From Sphingobium sp. 66-54 (GTDB lineage: Bacteria > Pseudomonadota > Alphaproteobacteria > Sphingomonadales > Sphingomonadaceae), in the NCBI GenBank assembly GCA_001899715.1, contig MKWI01000002.1, positions 145,409 to 209,408 of the forward strand: a stretch of 64,000 nt of DNA, read 5' to 3'. How positions within the stretch are numbered: the first letter of the stretch is position 1; each line of letters opens with the position of its first letter. The notes beneath the pieces were generated by a model. It worked only from the letters and a program-made list of their open reading frames with translations. It made no database searches and had not been told where the DNA came from. This document shows, in pieces, positions 36,166 through 45,326 of the stretch. The translations under genes were made by a program, and so were the position numbers.

Positions 36166-36879
36166 ATGGCGAACGGAGGCGCGCGGCGCAGCAGCAACAT
36201 CGCCCTGCTCATCGACGCGGACAATGCGCGGCCGGGCGATCTCGACACAGTGCTGACCATCCTCGGCGACCTCGGCACGGTCAATATTCGCCGCGCCTAT
36301 GGCAACTGGAAGAAGCCCGGCCTCTCCGGCTGGTCGGCCATCGTGCTGCGCCACGCCATCGAGCCGCAGCAGCAGTTCGACGTCACCAAGGGCAAGAACG
36401 CCACCGACATGAAGATGACGATCGACGCCATGGACCTGCTCTATGCCGGCCATGTCGACGGCTTCGGCATCATGTCGAGCGACAGCGATTTCATGCCCGT
36501 CGCCACCCGCATCCGCCAGAACGGCCTGCCGGTCTACGGCTTCGGCTCGGACCGGACGCCGGAGGGCTTCCGCCAGGCCTGCACCCGCTTCATCGACGTC
36601 GCCGCGATGGCGGCTGCCGAAAAGACCGATACCGCGCCGCAGACGCTGCCGATCGACACGGAGCTGGTGACGTTGCTCGGCGACGCGTGGAAAGCCTCCA
36701 AACGCGACGACCGCGGCTTCGCCAGCCTTGCCGAGATGGGCCAGCGCGTCGCCAACCGTTCCTCCTTCGACGCCCGCAGCTTCGGCTTCTCGCGCCTCTC
36801 CGATCTGGTGGAATCGCTGCCCAATTTCACCACCGAACGGCGCGAAAATGGCGCGCTGTTCGCCCGGCGGGTGCGATGA
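36166..36879 (+). CDS. NYN domain protein with C-terminal OST-HTH/LOTUS-like domain
   Basis: A 237-residue PIN-like NYN (LabA/DUF88) protein, probably an RNA-binding nuclease. The N-domain has IALLIDADNARPGDLDTVLTIL with the first acidic pair, KNATDMKMTIDAMDLLY with the central acid, and FGIMSSDSDFMPVATRIRQNG. The C-terminal part (about 165-235, PIDTELVTLLGDAW...FARRV) fits an OST-HTH/LOTUS winged helix. Acidic residues of the PIN-type site are intact. No toxin-antitoxin partner is adjacent. A strong GGGAGG site supports the start. Confidence 0.9.
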   Translation: MANGGARRSSNIALLIDADNARPGDLDTVLTILGDLGTVNIRRAYGNWKKPGLSGWSAIVLRHAIEPQQQFDVTKGKNATDMKMTIDAMDLLYAGHVDGFGIMSSDSDFMPVATRIRQNGLPVYGFGSDRTPEGFRQACTRFIDVAAMAAAEKTDTAPQTLPIDTELVTLLGDAWKASKRDDRGFASLAEMGQRVANRSSFDARSFGFSRLSDLVESLPNFTTERRENGALFARRVR

Positions 36880-37308
36880 AGCACCCGCGAACCCCCAGAA
36901 CCGGCGCCGTTCTCCCCATAAGCGCACAACCATGACCCAAAAGAACACCGTACTCCTGCGCAGGCAGGAGCCCATGGCGGAAAAGAACCGCTTGGGCGTC
37001 CTGGGCTCCGGCCTGCGCAGGAGCATCGCATGGTCTCATCTGAGCGGGAAGAACCCTGGCGCGCGGCCTACTTAAGACGCATGAGCACCGGAAGCGCGGC
37101 GCCGCCATGCGCAGGCCGCTGGAACCGAATGTCGATCCCCCCCTTAGGCGCTGTCTGCATTCAGATGATGAGCTGACGGAGTCGCAGACGACCGCAGGGC
37201 AAAATAGCGGGTTTGCGTGACCCGAAACGCAGGGACCTTTCGGTCCATGAGCACCGCAAGCGCGCAGAGCCGCCAGCGCAGGCCGTCAGGGATGAAGGCA
37301 GACCGCGC
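36880..37308. other. Intergenic region with a repeat and two related 40-base segments
   Basis: Holds a family A inverted repeat (36949-37027) and two similar stretches beginning ATGAGCACCG at 37081 and 37247, about 40 bases each and 166 bases apart. Very short ORFs begin at both ATGs (31 and 21 codons) but have no supporting features. Confidence 0.5.
36949..37027. repeat. Double-hairpin inverted repeat, family A, copy 6
   Basis: The arms CCGTACTCCTGCGCAGGCAG and CCGGCCTGCGCAGGAGCATC flank GCCCATGGC and the central GGAAAAGAACCGCTTGGG variant shared with the copies at 3178 and 55383. Confidence 0.85.
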
Positions 37309-38547
37309 CTAGAACAGCATCGCCACCGTGTGCAGCGCCACACCCACCAGCCCGCCGACCAGTGTGCCGTTGATGCGGATATATTGCAGGTCGCGCCCCA
37401 CCGCGTTCTCCAGCCGGTCGGTGACGGTGCGCGCGTCCCAGCCGCGCACCGTCTCGGAGACGAGCGTGACGATGCCGCTGCCGTAGCGCGCCGCCGTGCC
37501 AGCCGCGACACGGCGGGCGAAGCGGTTGACGAGGCTCTTGAGCGCCGGGTCGTCGCGCAGCATCTCGCCGATCTGGCGGGTCGCCTCGCCCAGCCGCCCC
37601 GCCAGCACCGCCTGCGGATCGCGCGCGGCGCGCAGCAGCCCGGCGCGCGCGGCCTGCCACAGCCCGTCAAGCCAGTGCTGGATCGCCGGGTTGGCGATCA
37701 TCTCGTCGCGGACGCGGTCGACCCGCGCCTGCATCTCCGGGCTGTGCTGGAGGTCATAGGCGAGCGCCATCAACCCCTCCTCCACCTTGACGCGCAGGCT
37801 GTGACCGGGGTCCTCCGCCGCTTCCTGAAGCAGCTTATCCAGCCCCTCGATGATCTTGTTGGCCAGCGTCTCGTCAAGGCCGGTGAAGCGCATGATCGTG
37901 CCCGAGCGCTCGTGCACCATCTGGCGGATCAGCGGGCCGTTCGCCTCCAGCGTGCGCGCGCCCCAGCGGATGAACGCGTCCATCACCGGCTGGTGGCGCC
38001 CATCCTTCATCGCGGCGGTGAGTATCTGGCCGAGCAGCGGCGCGACCTTGAGCTGGCCGATCCGCTGGACCAGCGCGCCCTTGACCATGCCGCCCAGCCG
38101 CTCGTCGTCGAGCGCCTCCAGACTGTCCGCCAGCAGGCGCGAGGCGCCCCGCCGCAGCCGGTCGTCGCCGGCCGAAGGCGCCGCCAGCAGCCGCCCGGCG
38201 GCGCCCGCCACGTCGAGCCGCTTCATCCGCCGCGCGACGACGGCGGGGGTGAGGAAATTATCGCGCAGAAAGCTCGCCAGCGTGTCGCCGATGCGGTCCT
38301 TGTTGCGCGGGATGATCGCGGTATGCGGGATGGGCAGGCCAAGCGGGTGGCGGAACAGCGCCGTCACCGCGAACCAGTCGGCCAGGCCGCCGACCATCGC
38401 CGCCTCGGCGAAGGCGCGCACAAAGCCGATGGCCGGGTGCATCCCCTCGGTGCTGCGGGCGGCGACGTAGAACGCGGCCATGACGATCAGCAGGCCCGTG
38501 GCGACGATACGCATCTGCCGCGCGCCGTTGACCGCGATCGCCTTCAT
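37309..38547 (-). CDS. DUF445 domain membrane protein (YjiN family)
   Basis: A 412-residue DUF445 protein. The N-terminus has a TM segment (about 12-30) and the family's most conserved stretch AFAEAAMVGGLADWFAVTALFRHPLGLPIPHTAIIPRNKDRIGDTLASFLRDNFL. A long helical middle follows. The C-terminus reads RINGTLVGGLVGVALHTVAMLF with a second TM, so both ends are anchored in the membrane. Function is not established for the family. The start at 38547 is favoured by family length. Confidence 0.92.
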   Translation of the reverse strand: MKAIAVNGARQMRIVATGLLIVMAAFYVAARSTEGMHPAIGFVRAFAEAAMVGGLADWFAVTALFRHPLGLPIPHTAIIPRNKDRIGDTLASFLRDNFLTPAVVARRMKRLDVAGAAGRLLAAPSAGDDRLRRGASRLLADSLEALDDERLGGMVKGALVQRIGQLKVAPLLGQILTAAMKDGRHQPVMDAFIRWGARTLEANGPLIRQMVHERSGTIMRFTGLDETLANKIIEGLDKLLQEAAEDPGHSLRVKVEEGLMALAYDLQHSPEMQARVDRVRDEMIANPAIQHWLDGLWQAARAGLLRAARDPQAVLAGRLGEATRQIGEMLRDDPALKSLVNRFARRVAAGTAARYGSGIVTLVSETVRGWDARTVTDRLENAVGRDLQYIRINGTLVGGLVGVALHTVAMLF

Positions 38548-38647
38548 TGCTGTCTGTCGCCGCTCATGGTCCGCCTGTCATGCCGCCGGAGCGGCCGCAA
38601 CACAATATATGGGAGACAAGCCGTGGGCGGCGGCTTTGGTTCCAGCC

Positions 38648-41600
38648 TTACTCAGCCGGCTGGGCGGCGCCATGCTCGCCCTTGCCATCATAGGTCAGGA
38701 TCTTGCGACGCAGCCACGGGCCGAGACGCTTCTCCATGCCGTCCGCCAGACTGAACGCCGCCGGCACGATCGCCAGCGTCAGCAGCGTCGAGAGCACGAG
38801 GCCGCCGATCACTGTGACACCCATCGGCGAGCGCCAGGCGCCATCGCCGGTGAGCGAGAGCGCGGTCGGCACCATGCCCGCCGTCATCGCCACCGTGGTC
38901 ATCACGATCGGCTGCGCACGCTTGTGCCCGGCCTGCATGATCGCCTCGAACTTGGGCACGCCGCGGTCCATCTCCTCCAGCGCGAAGTCGATGAGCAGGA
39001 TGGAGTTCTTGGCAACGATGCCGAGCAGCATCAGCAAGCCGATATAGACCGGCAGCGAGATGGGATCGCCCAGCAAGAGCAGGAACAGGAGGCCGCCCAA
39101 CGGCGCCAGCGCCAGCGAGCACATGTTCACAAGCGGCGAGATGAAGCGCTTGTAGAGCAGCACCAGCACCGCGAACACCAGCAGCACGCCGGACGCCACC
39201 GCGATGATGAAGTTGACGATCAGCTCCTGCTGCCAGCGATCGTTGCCGACCGCCTCGTTGGTGACGCCGGCGGGCAGGTCCTGCATCGTCGGCAATTGCT
39301 TGATCGCGTTCATCACCGGGCCCTTGACGGCGCCCTTGGCGAGGTCCGCGCCAACGAAGATGCGCCGCTGCTGGGCATAGCGCTGGATGGTCGTCGGCCC
39401 GGCGCCGAAGGTGATCTCGGCCACCCGGCTCAACGGCACCGAGCCGCCCGCCGCGGTCTGCACCGGCAGGTTCTCGATGGTGGAGATATCGCGGCGCGAG
39501 GATTCGGGCAGCATCACACGGATCGGCACCTGCCGGTCGGAGAGCGAGAATTTGGCGCTGTTCTGGTTGATGTCGCCCAGCGTCGCGATGCGGATGGTCT
39601 GGCTGAGCGCGGACGTGGTCACGCCGAGCTGCGCGGCCAGGTCGAGCCGGGGCCGGATAATCAGCTCGGGCCGCTGCATGTCCGCGTTGACGCGCGGCGC
39701 CACCACGTCGGGCAGCGCCTTCATTTCCTCGGCCAGCTTGGCCGCCGTCGCCTCCAGCACCTTGGGGTCCGAGCCGGAAAGCATGACGGAGATATCGCGC
39801 CCGGTGCCCGCGCCGCCCTGCTGCGAGGTGAAGCTCACCCGCGCATCCGGGAAGGCGGCGAGCTGCGGCGCCAGCGCACGCTCGAACTCGATGCTGGAGC
39901 GCTTGCGGTCCGCCTTGAGCGTGATGAAGATGCGGGCATTGCCTTCCTGCACATTCTCCATCGCCATCTCGACCTCCGGCTGGCGCGCGATGAGCGCGGC
40001 GACGCGATCGGCCACGGCCTCGGTCTGCCGGATGGTGGTGCCGGGAACCATCTCGATGTTGATACGGCTGAAGTCGTTGTCCTGATTCGGCTGGAACTGC
40101 TGCGGCATCGACATGAGCAGCGCGACGGTTATGCCGAACGCCCCCAGGCCGATCAGCATCATCCACCGGCGATGGTTGAGCGACCAGCGCAGCAGACCCA
40201 TATAGCGGTCCATCAGCCAGCCCTCGCCATGCTTTTCCTCGCCATGAGGTTCGAGGAAATAGGCGGCGACCATCGGCGTAATCATGCGCGCGACGGCCAG
40301 GCTGATGAGCACGGAAATGACGACCGTGAAGCCGAAATTCTTGAAGAACTGGCCGGAAATGCCCGGCATCAGGCCGACCGGCACGAACACCGCCACGATG
40401 GAGAAGGTGGTCGCCACCACGGCAAGGCCGATCTCGTCGGCCGCGTCGATCGCTGCCTGATAGGCCGATTTGCCCATGCGCATATGGCGCACGATATTCT
40501 CGATCTCCACGATCGCGTCGTCGACCAGCACGCCCGCCACCAGCCCGAGCGCCAGCAGCGAGAGAGAGTTCAGGTTGAACCCCATCAAATCCATGAAGAA
40601 GAAGGTGGGGATCGCCGCCAACGGGATGGCGATGGCGCTGATCGCCGTCGCCCGCCAGTCGCGCAGGAAGATGAACACCACGATCACGGCGAGGACGGCA
40701 CCCTCGATGATCGCGTGCATCGAGCTGTGATACTGATCCTTGGTGTAGTTCACGCTGGTGAAAAGCTGGCGGAACTTGACGCCCGGATTCTCCTGCTCCA
40801 GCTTCTGGAGCGCGGCCATGCTGTCGTCATACACGTTCACGTCCGAGGCGCCCTTGGCACGCTCGATCGAGAAGGTGACGACCTGCTTGCCGTCCACCTT
40901 GGAAAGCCGCTTCTGCTCGCCGTAGCCGTCCGAGACGGTGGCGATCTCGGAGAGCAGCACCGAGTGGCCGCCGCCCAGCGATATCTGCGTCTGGCCGAGG
41001 TCGTAGGCATCCCGCGCATTGCCCAGCACGCGCACCGACTGGCGCGACCCGGCGATCTCCGCCTGGCCGCCCGCCGCATTCATATTGACCTGCCGCAGCG
41101 TCTGGTTGACCTGCGACGCCGTCACGCCGAGCGACTGCATGCGCGCCGGGTCCAGAATGACGCGGATCTCGCGATCGACGCCGCCGCCGCGGCTCACCCG
41201 CGCCATGCCGGGAATGCCGAGCAACCGCTTGGCGACCGTATCGTCGACGAACCAGCTCAGTTGCTCGATCGTCATGTCGGTCGCCTGCACGGCGAAGAAG
41301 GCGATTTCCGTGCCGCCGACCTCGACCTTCTGGACGAACGGTTCCAGAATGCCTTCCGGCAGGTCGCTGCGAATCTGGTCGATCGCGTTCTTCACTTCCT
41401 GCACGGCGACGTTGGGGTCCTTGCCGATCTGGAACTGCACGAACGTGTCGCTGCCGCCCTCGCGCGCGGTGGACGAGATTTCGTCGACGCCGTTGATCGC
41501 CCGCACCGCCGCCTCGACGCGCTGGGTGATCTGCGTCTCGATCTCGGTCGGCGCGGCGCCGGGCTGGCTGATCGAGATTTGCGCGGCCGGGAAGTCGATG

Positions 41601-41719
41601 TCCGGATTATCGACCACCGCCATCTTGCTGAACGAGACGATGCCCGCCAGCAGCATCGCCAGAAAAATGACGATGGGCGGCACCGGATTGCGGATGCTCC
41701 AGGCGGATATGTTGCGCAT
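38648..41719 (-). CDS. Efflux RND transporter permease (AcrB/MdtB-type)
   Basis: A 1023-residue inner-membrane proton-driven efflux pump subunit. It starts [30 protein letters not shown] (TM1), then the porter domain [25 protein letters not shown]. The proton-relay aspartates are in [18 protein letters not shown] of TM4. The TM10-11 block has [27 protein letters not shown], and the end is [20 protein letters not shown]. Length and duplication are normal. It works with the adaptor encoded 65 bases upstream in the same operon; no outer-membrane channel gene is adjacent. Substrate unknown. Confidence 0.95.
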   Translation of the reverse strand: MRNISAWSIRNPVPPIVIFLAMLLAGIVSFSKMAVVDNPDIDFPAAQISISQPGAAPTEIETQITQRVEAAVRAINGVDEISSTAREGGSDTFVQFQIGKDPNVAVQEVKNAIDQIRSDLPEGILEPFVQKVEVGGTEIAFFAVQATDMTIEQLSWFVDDTVAKRLLGIPGMARVSRGGGVDREIRVILDPARMQSLGVTASQVNQTLRQVNMNAAGGQAEIAGSRQSVRVLGNARDAYDLGQTQISLGGGHSVLLSEIATVSDGYGEQKRLSKVDGKQVVTFSIERAKGASDVNVYDDSMAALQKLEQENPGVKFRQLFTSVNYTKDQYHSSMHAIIEGAVLAVIVVFIFLRDWRATAISAIAIPLAAIPTFFFMDLMGFNLNSLSLLALGLVAGVLVDDAIVEIENIVRHMRMGKSAYQAAIDAADEIGLAVVATTFSIVAVFVPVGLMPGISGQFFKNFGFTVVISVLISLAVARMITPMVAAYFLEPHGEEKHGEGWLMDRYMGLLRWSLNHRRWMMLIGLGAFGITVALLMSMPQQFQPNQDNDFSRINIEMVPGTTIRQTEAVADRVAALIARQPEVEMAMENVQEGNARIFITLKADRKRSSIEFERALAPQLAAFPDARVSFTSQQGGAGTGRDISVMLSGSDPKVLEATAAKLAEEMKALPDVVAPRVNADMQRPELIIRPRLDLAAQLGVTTSALSQTIRIATLGDINQNSAKFSLSDRQVPIRVMLPESSRRDISTIENLPVQTAAGGSVPLSRVAEITFGAGPTTIQRYAQQRRIFVGADLAKGAVKGPVMNAIKQLPTMQDLPAGVTNEAVGNDRWQQELIVNFIIAVASGVLLVFAVLVLLYKRFISPLVNMCSLALAPLGGLLFLLLLGDPISLPVYIGLLMLLGIVAKNSILLIDFALEEMDRGVPKFEAIMQAGHKRAQPIVMTTVAMTAGMVPTALSLTGDGAWRSPMGVTVIGGLVLSTLLTLAIVPAAFSLADGMEKRLGPWLRRKILTYDGKGEHGAAQPAE

Positions 41720-41784
41720 CGGCTCTGTCTGTCCTGCTCCGGCTCGGCGGGCGGGCCACCGGCGTTACCGGCGGCGCGCGGCGC

Positions 41785-42963
41785 CTAACTGCCGCTTTTC
41801 TCTAGCTTGGGCTTCACCGTCTCGCCGGGATTGAGGAACCCGCCGGCGTAAAGAACGACCTTCTCGCCGCCGGCCAGTCCATTGGTAATCGCCAGGCCGC
41901 TGTCCGTCACCGCGCCGGTCTGCACCGGCCGCCGCTCGACCTTGTCGTCCTTGCCGACCACATAGACGTAGCTGCCGCGCTGGTCGCTCTGCACCGCCGA
42001 TTCCGGCAGCACCGCCGCCTGCACGCGCTCCATGGCGATGCGCGCATTGGCGAAGCCGCCCGGCCGCAACGCCTCGTTATACGGCACCGCAATGCGAACG
42101 ATCCCCTGGCGGTTGACCTGATCGACCACCGGCGAAATCTGCCACACCTTACCCTCGAAGCTCCGGGTCATGCCCACCGGCGTCACCTGCGCCGTCGTGC
42201 CGACCGTGAGCGCGGCCAGCTCGTTTTCCGAGAGCTGGGCGCGCATCTCCATCTCGCCGCCTTTGGCGATGCGGAACAGCACGCCGCTGCCCGCGCCGAC
42301 CACCTGACCCGGCTCCACCGCGCGGGTCAGCACCAGCCCGGCCTCGGGCGCGCGGATATCCAGCCGGCCGATCTGCGCGCGCTGCTGATTGAGTTGGGCG
42401 ATGGCGACATTGACGCGCGCCACGGCGGCATCGCGCGAGGCGGTCTTCTGGTCGATATCGGCCTTGGAGACGAACCCGTCGGCGACCAGCGCCTTGGCCC
42501 GGTCGAGATTGTTCTGCGCAAGCTGCGCGTCCGCCTTGGCGACTTCCACGGACGCGGCGAGCTGCGCGAGCTGCTGGGTCTGCACCGAGCGCTCGACGGT
42601 GGCGAGGATCTGGCCCTTGCCCACCCAGTCGCCCGGCTGGACGTGCACCGCGATGACGCGGCCGCCCTCGCCCACCACGCCGACGGGCATGTCGACCCGC
42701 GCGGCAAGCGATCCGGTGGCGTTGGCAAAGCGCGTCACCGCCTGCTGCCCCGGTATCGCCACCGTCACCAGCGGCACCTGGCTCACGCCCTCGGCAGAGC
42801 CCTTGTCCCCGCCCAGCATGCGCATGGCGATGGTCGCGGCGAGCGCCAGCACGGCCACGATCGCGACGATCAGCAGCAGGCGGCGGCGCTTGCGCTTCGT
42901 GTCCTCGTCGATCGTCTGGCCGGGCGCCAGCGTCTCGTATTTCACGTTGGTTTCGTAATTCAT
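41785..42963 (-). CDS. Efflux RND periplasmic adaptor subunit (membrane fusion protein)
   Basis: A 392-residue membrane fusion protein linking the RND pump to an outer-membrane channel. A cytoplasmic tail (MNYETNVKYETLAPGQTIDEDTKRKRRR) precedes one TM helix (about 29-48). Then come a split lipoyl domain (VPVGVVGEGGRVIAVHVQPGDWVGKGQILATVE and later DIRAPEAGLVL), an alpha-helical hairpin, and a beta-barrel with VTPVGMTRSFEGKVWQISP. The start at 42963 has GGAG close upstream; an in-frame ATG four codons earlier (42975) is an alternative. First gene of the operon with the pump. Confidence 0.93.
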   Translation of the reverse strand: MNYETNVKYETLAPGQTIDEDTKRKRRRLLLIVAIVAVLALAATIAMRMLGGDKGSAEGVSQVPLVTVAIPGQQAVTRFANATGSLAARVDMPVGVVGEGGRVIAVHVQPGDWVGKGQILATVERSVQTQQLAQLAASVEVAKADAQLAQNNLDRAKALVADGFVSKADIDQKTASRDAAVARVNVAIAQLNQQRAQIGRLDIRAPEAGLVLTRAVEPGQVVGAGSGVLFRIAKGGEMEMRAQLSENELAALTVGTTAQVTPVGMTRSFEGKVWQISPVVDQVNRQGIVRIAVPYNEALRPGGFANARIAMERVQAAVLPESAVQSDQRGSYVYVVGKDDKVERRPVQTGAVTDSGLAITNGLAGGEKVVLYAGGFLNPGETVKPKLEKSGS

Positions 42964-43009
42964 GAGCTCCGCCATCCTGGCACGTCGAAGCCTCCCGGCG
43001 TCGGTCGCT

Positions 43010-43038
43010 GTATTACCCGAATATATCACTTCCGGCAA
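43010..43038 (-). promoter_or_regulatory. Putative sigma-70 promoter of the RND operon
   Basis: On the minus strand TTGCCG (43038-43033), 17 bases, then TAATAC (43015-43010), about 35-47 bases before the adaptor start. Its -35 is inside a perfect palindrome (43031-43044). Confidence 0.55.
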
Positions 43039-43044
43039 GCCGGA
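43031..43044. promoter_or_regulatory. Palindromic operator candidate TCCGGC-AA-GCCGGA
   Basis: A perfect six-base inverted repeat with a two-base centre covering the -35 of the RND operon promoter, the usual place for a TetR-, MarR- or MerR-like repressor site. No regulator gene is adjacent. Confidence 0.45.
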
Positions 43045-43354
43045 TTCGAAAATCCTCGCAAATGAAACATTACGGACCGCCCCACCAGCCGCGCACCCGC
43101 GACGGTCGCCGCGCAACAGTCACGGCACCCGTCATGAACCGGGCCTGAAGCGGAGTGGCCCATATTATCCGGTTTCTCGTCCGAAATCGGACCATTATGC
43201 GGCGACGTGGCGCGCTTTGCCGATTGCGGGGCAGTCCTGTCAAATCATTTCAATCCTGCAAAGAAACGCGGATTGTTCCTTTTCCGCACGCCGATCCGCG
43301 CACCGGAGTGGTGTGCGGGGCCGATCCGTGCCAAGATCGCGATGCGGGGCAATG

Positions 43355-43379
43355 GGAACCGCTCCACCGGCGAACCGTT
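43355..43379 (+). promoter_or_regulatory. EcfG-type general stress promoter (GGAAC-N16-CGTT)
   Basis: GGAAC (43355-43359) is followed after exactly 16 bases by CGTT (43376-43379), 41 bases before the GlsB/YeaQ gene. This matches the alphaproteobacterial general-stress sigma factor EcfG consensus and the expected type of target. Confidence 0.8.
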
Positions 43380-43420
43380 CGATCCCGCGAGCATCCGCAG
43401 GAAGGGGAGTCTGAAACGCC

Positions 43421-43666
43421 ATGGGTCAAATCATCAGTTTCATCGTCGTCGGCCTCATCGTCGGCATTCTTGCCCGCTTCTTCTACCCCGGCCCCGTGCC
43501 GATGGGCATGATCGGCACGATCCTGCTCGGCATCGCCGGCTCATTCGTCGGCGGCTTCCTCGCCCGGCTGGTCGGCGGCAAGGATCCCACGCCGCTGCAA
43601 CCCGCCGGGCTGATCGGCTCGGTGATCGGCGGCATCGTGCTGATCTTCCTGGTCGGCCTGCTCTGA
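43421..43666 (+). CDS. GlsB/YeaQ/YmgE family stress response membrane protein
   Basis: An 81-residue transglycosylase-associated-type small inner-membrane protein with three hydrophobic, glycine-rich segments: [45 protein letters not shown] and [18 protein letters not shown]. Members are induced by acid, osmotic or general stress; the molecular job is unknown. GGAAGGGGAG provides the ribosome site. The EcfG-type promoter upstream gives direct evidence for general-stress control here. Confidence 0.95.
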   Translation: MGQIISFIVVGLIVGILARFFYPGPVPMGMIGTILLGIAGSFVGGFLARLVGGKDPTPLQPAGLIGSVIGGIVLIFLVGLL

Positions 43667-43712
43667 GCGCCGTTTGAGCGCACCGCGCGGTGCATGACCG
43701 CACGGGTCTCTA

Positions 43713-43760
43713 CCCCGCCCGGCCTCCCACCAGCATTCTCATGTGGGTAGCCGGGCGGGG
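43713..43760. terminator. Long GC hairpin between convergent genes
   Basis: CCCCGCCCGGC (43713-43723) pairs perfectly with GCCGGGCGGGG (43750-43760), and CCCAC/GTGGG pair further in. It lies between the GlsB and NAT stops. No T-run follows on either strand, so it may stop transcription or protect 3' ends. Confidence 0.55.
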
Positions 43761-43861
43761 GCTTGGCCGGAGCGGTTCTCGAAAATCGCTTTTCCCGATG
43801 CCTCAAACGGCCTCTGAGCGGATGAAGGGCGCCCGCATTACCGTGCGGCCGCCCCCGTGCG

Positions 43862-44740
43862 TCACTGCTCCGGCCGGGGATCGCCGGCAAAGACCGGCAG
43901 CGCCGCCACCTCCGCCGCACTGATCGTCAGGCGAAAGAGATCGGTCAGCACCGCGTGATAATCGGCGGCCGAGCCGATGTCCTGAATGCTCGCCTCGCCG
44001 CCGCGATAGAGCGCCAGCCGCCGGTCGGTCATCGCCGCAAAGCCGCCGGGCAGCGCGATGCTGACGATCTGGAGCGTGGTGAAGCGCGTGTCCGGCCGGG
44101 TCGCGGTCCAATGGTTGCATTGTTCGAGGTCGATCGGCGCGACCGGCGCGAGGTCGAAGCCATATTGCGGCTGCCAGTCGCCGTGCGGCGCCCCGCGTCC
44201 GTCCGTCGCCTTCGCCGGCCCGGCCCGCTCCAGCAGCCATTCGCCGGCAAGATCGCCCACCGCGCCGACGCGCCGCAGCCGATGCATCGCGCCGTCCCCG
44301 GTTTGCGCGGTCGCCCCGTCGACGAGCGGCAGCGGCGGCACATAGCTCCCGCCAAAACCCGCATCGGCGATCCACGGCATGCCGTCGAGGTCGACGAGCA
44401 ACAGCACGTGGCTGCGCGGCGGCGTGTCGAGGCCGGGCGCGAGGCCCAGCCACACCCGCGCCAGCAGCGGCCGGTTGGGCATGCCGAGCGCGGCGAGCAT
44501 GTCGCTGAACAGCCGGTTCTGCTCGAAGCAGTAGCCGCCCCGCTCACGCGTCACCAGCTTGTCGAACGCCGCCTGCGGGTCGATGCGGATCGGCCGGCCC
44601 AGGCGCACGTCGAGATTCTCGAAGCCGATGGTCTGGCGATGCGCCGCCTGCAAGCGCGCCAGCCCCTCGGCATCGGGGGTGGGGGCGGCATCCAGCCGCA
44701 CGCGGCGCAGATAGGCGGAGAGAAGATCGGAGCGAGTCAT
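43862..44740 (-). CDS. nat: Arylamine N-acetyltransferase
   Basis: Transfers acetyl from acetyl-CoA to arylamines or hydrazines through a cysteine intermediate. In the 292-residue protein the catalytic triad is complete: C71 (RERGGYCFEQN), H111 (PRSHVLLLVD) and D126 (IADAGFGG). The start at 44740 gives the family N-terminus DLLSAYLRRVRLD; the longer ORF adds 32 unrelated residues. It stands alone, with a VOC gene 35 bases upstream in the same direction. Confidence 0.95.
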   Translation of the reverse strand: MTRSDLLSAYLRRVRLDAAPTPDAEGLARLQAAHRQTIGFENLDVRLGRPIRIDPQAAFDKLVTRERGGYCFEQNRLFSDMLAALGMPNRPLLARVWLGLAPGLDTPPRSHVLLLVDLDGMPWIADAGFGGSYVPPLPLVDGATAQTGDGAMHRLRRVGAVGDLAGEWLLERAGPAKATDGRGAPHGDWQPQYGFDLAPVAPIDLEQCNHWTATRPDTRFTTLQIVSIALPGGFAAMTDRRLALYRGGEASIQDIGSAADYHAVLTDLFRLTISAAEVAALPVFAGDPRPEQ

Positions 44741-44775
44741 GGCGGGGGCCGCTGTGGCACGGCGCGCGGCCGCGC

Positions 44776-45195
44776 TCAATCGTCTGCCGCGGCGCGCTCC
44801 CTGTCGTCCCCGCCATGGCCGACGCAGTAGAAGCACAGCTTGTTGCCGTCGAGATCGCGCACATAGGCCGCGTAGAACGCCTGACTGCCGCCCGCGCCGC
44901 GCACGCCGGGCGCGCCCTCGTCCGTGCCGCCCAGGTCGAGCGCCTTGTCGTAGAGCGTGCGCACCCGGGCACGCGTGCGCTGGCCCATCGCGATCATCAC
45001 GCCGTTGCCGGGCGTCGCCGGTTGGCCGTCGGCAGGCTTGGCAACGCCGAAGATCGGCTTGCTCCAGTTGCGCCCCCAGCCGGCCAGATGCGGCATCTCG
45101 ATCAGGCGGGAGATGCCCACGCTGCCGAACAGCGCATCGTAGAAGGCCAGCGCCCTCTGCAGATCGTTGGTCCCAACGGTGGTGTAGCCGATCAT
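44776..45195 (-). CDS. VOC family protein (glyoxalase-like)
   Basis: A 139-residue vicinal-oxygen-chelate protein: MIGYTTVGTNDLQRALAFYDALFGSVG begins the first beta-alpha-beta module, and VRDLDGNKLCFYCVG ends the second. In this subgroup the pattern GTNDLQRALAFYD...F.AAYVRDLDGNK is common and metal ligands are only partly kept, so the protein may be a small-molecule binder or an enzyme of unknown substrate. It lies upstream of the NAT gene. Confidence 0.9.
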   Translation of the reverse strand: MIGYTTVGTNDLQRALAFYDALFGSVGISRLIEMPHLAGWGRNWSKPIFGVAKPADGQPATPGNGVMIAMGQRTRARVRTLYDKALDLGGTDEGAPGVRGAGGSQAFYAAYVRDLDGNKLCFYCVGHGGDDRERAAADD

Positions 45196-45326
45196 GGATG
45201 CCGCTCCGATCCGGCGTTCATGAGCCGCGACTCATGCAGTCCGAACGCCATGGCATATAGCCCGATCCCCGTCTCCAAAACAGCCGCCGCCGGTTGGTTC
45301 CGCGCGGCCGGCGGCCGGGAGCGTCC

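Noticed and set aside
37247..37316. 21-codon ORF starting ATGAGCACCG
   Set aside because: It lies in a repeat and has no ribosome site or conserved features.
38480..41788. An 1102-codon open frame opposite the RND pump gene
   Set aside because: Composition is Arg/His-rich with no domains, typical of antisense frames in high-GC genomes; the pump gene explains the region.
43041..43056. GGATTCGAAAATCC, which looked like a tRNA T-loop
   Set aside because: No acceptor stem, D-arm or anticodon arm fits around it.
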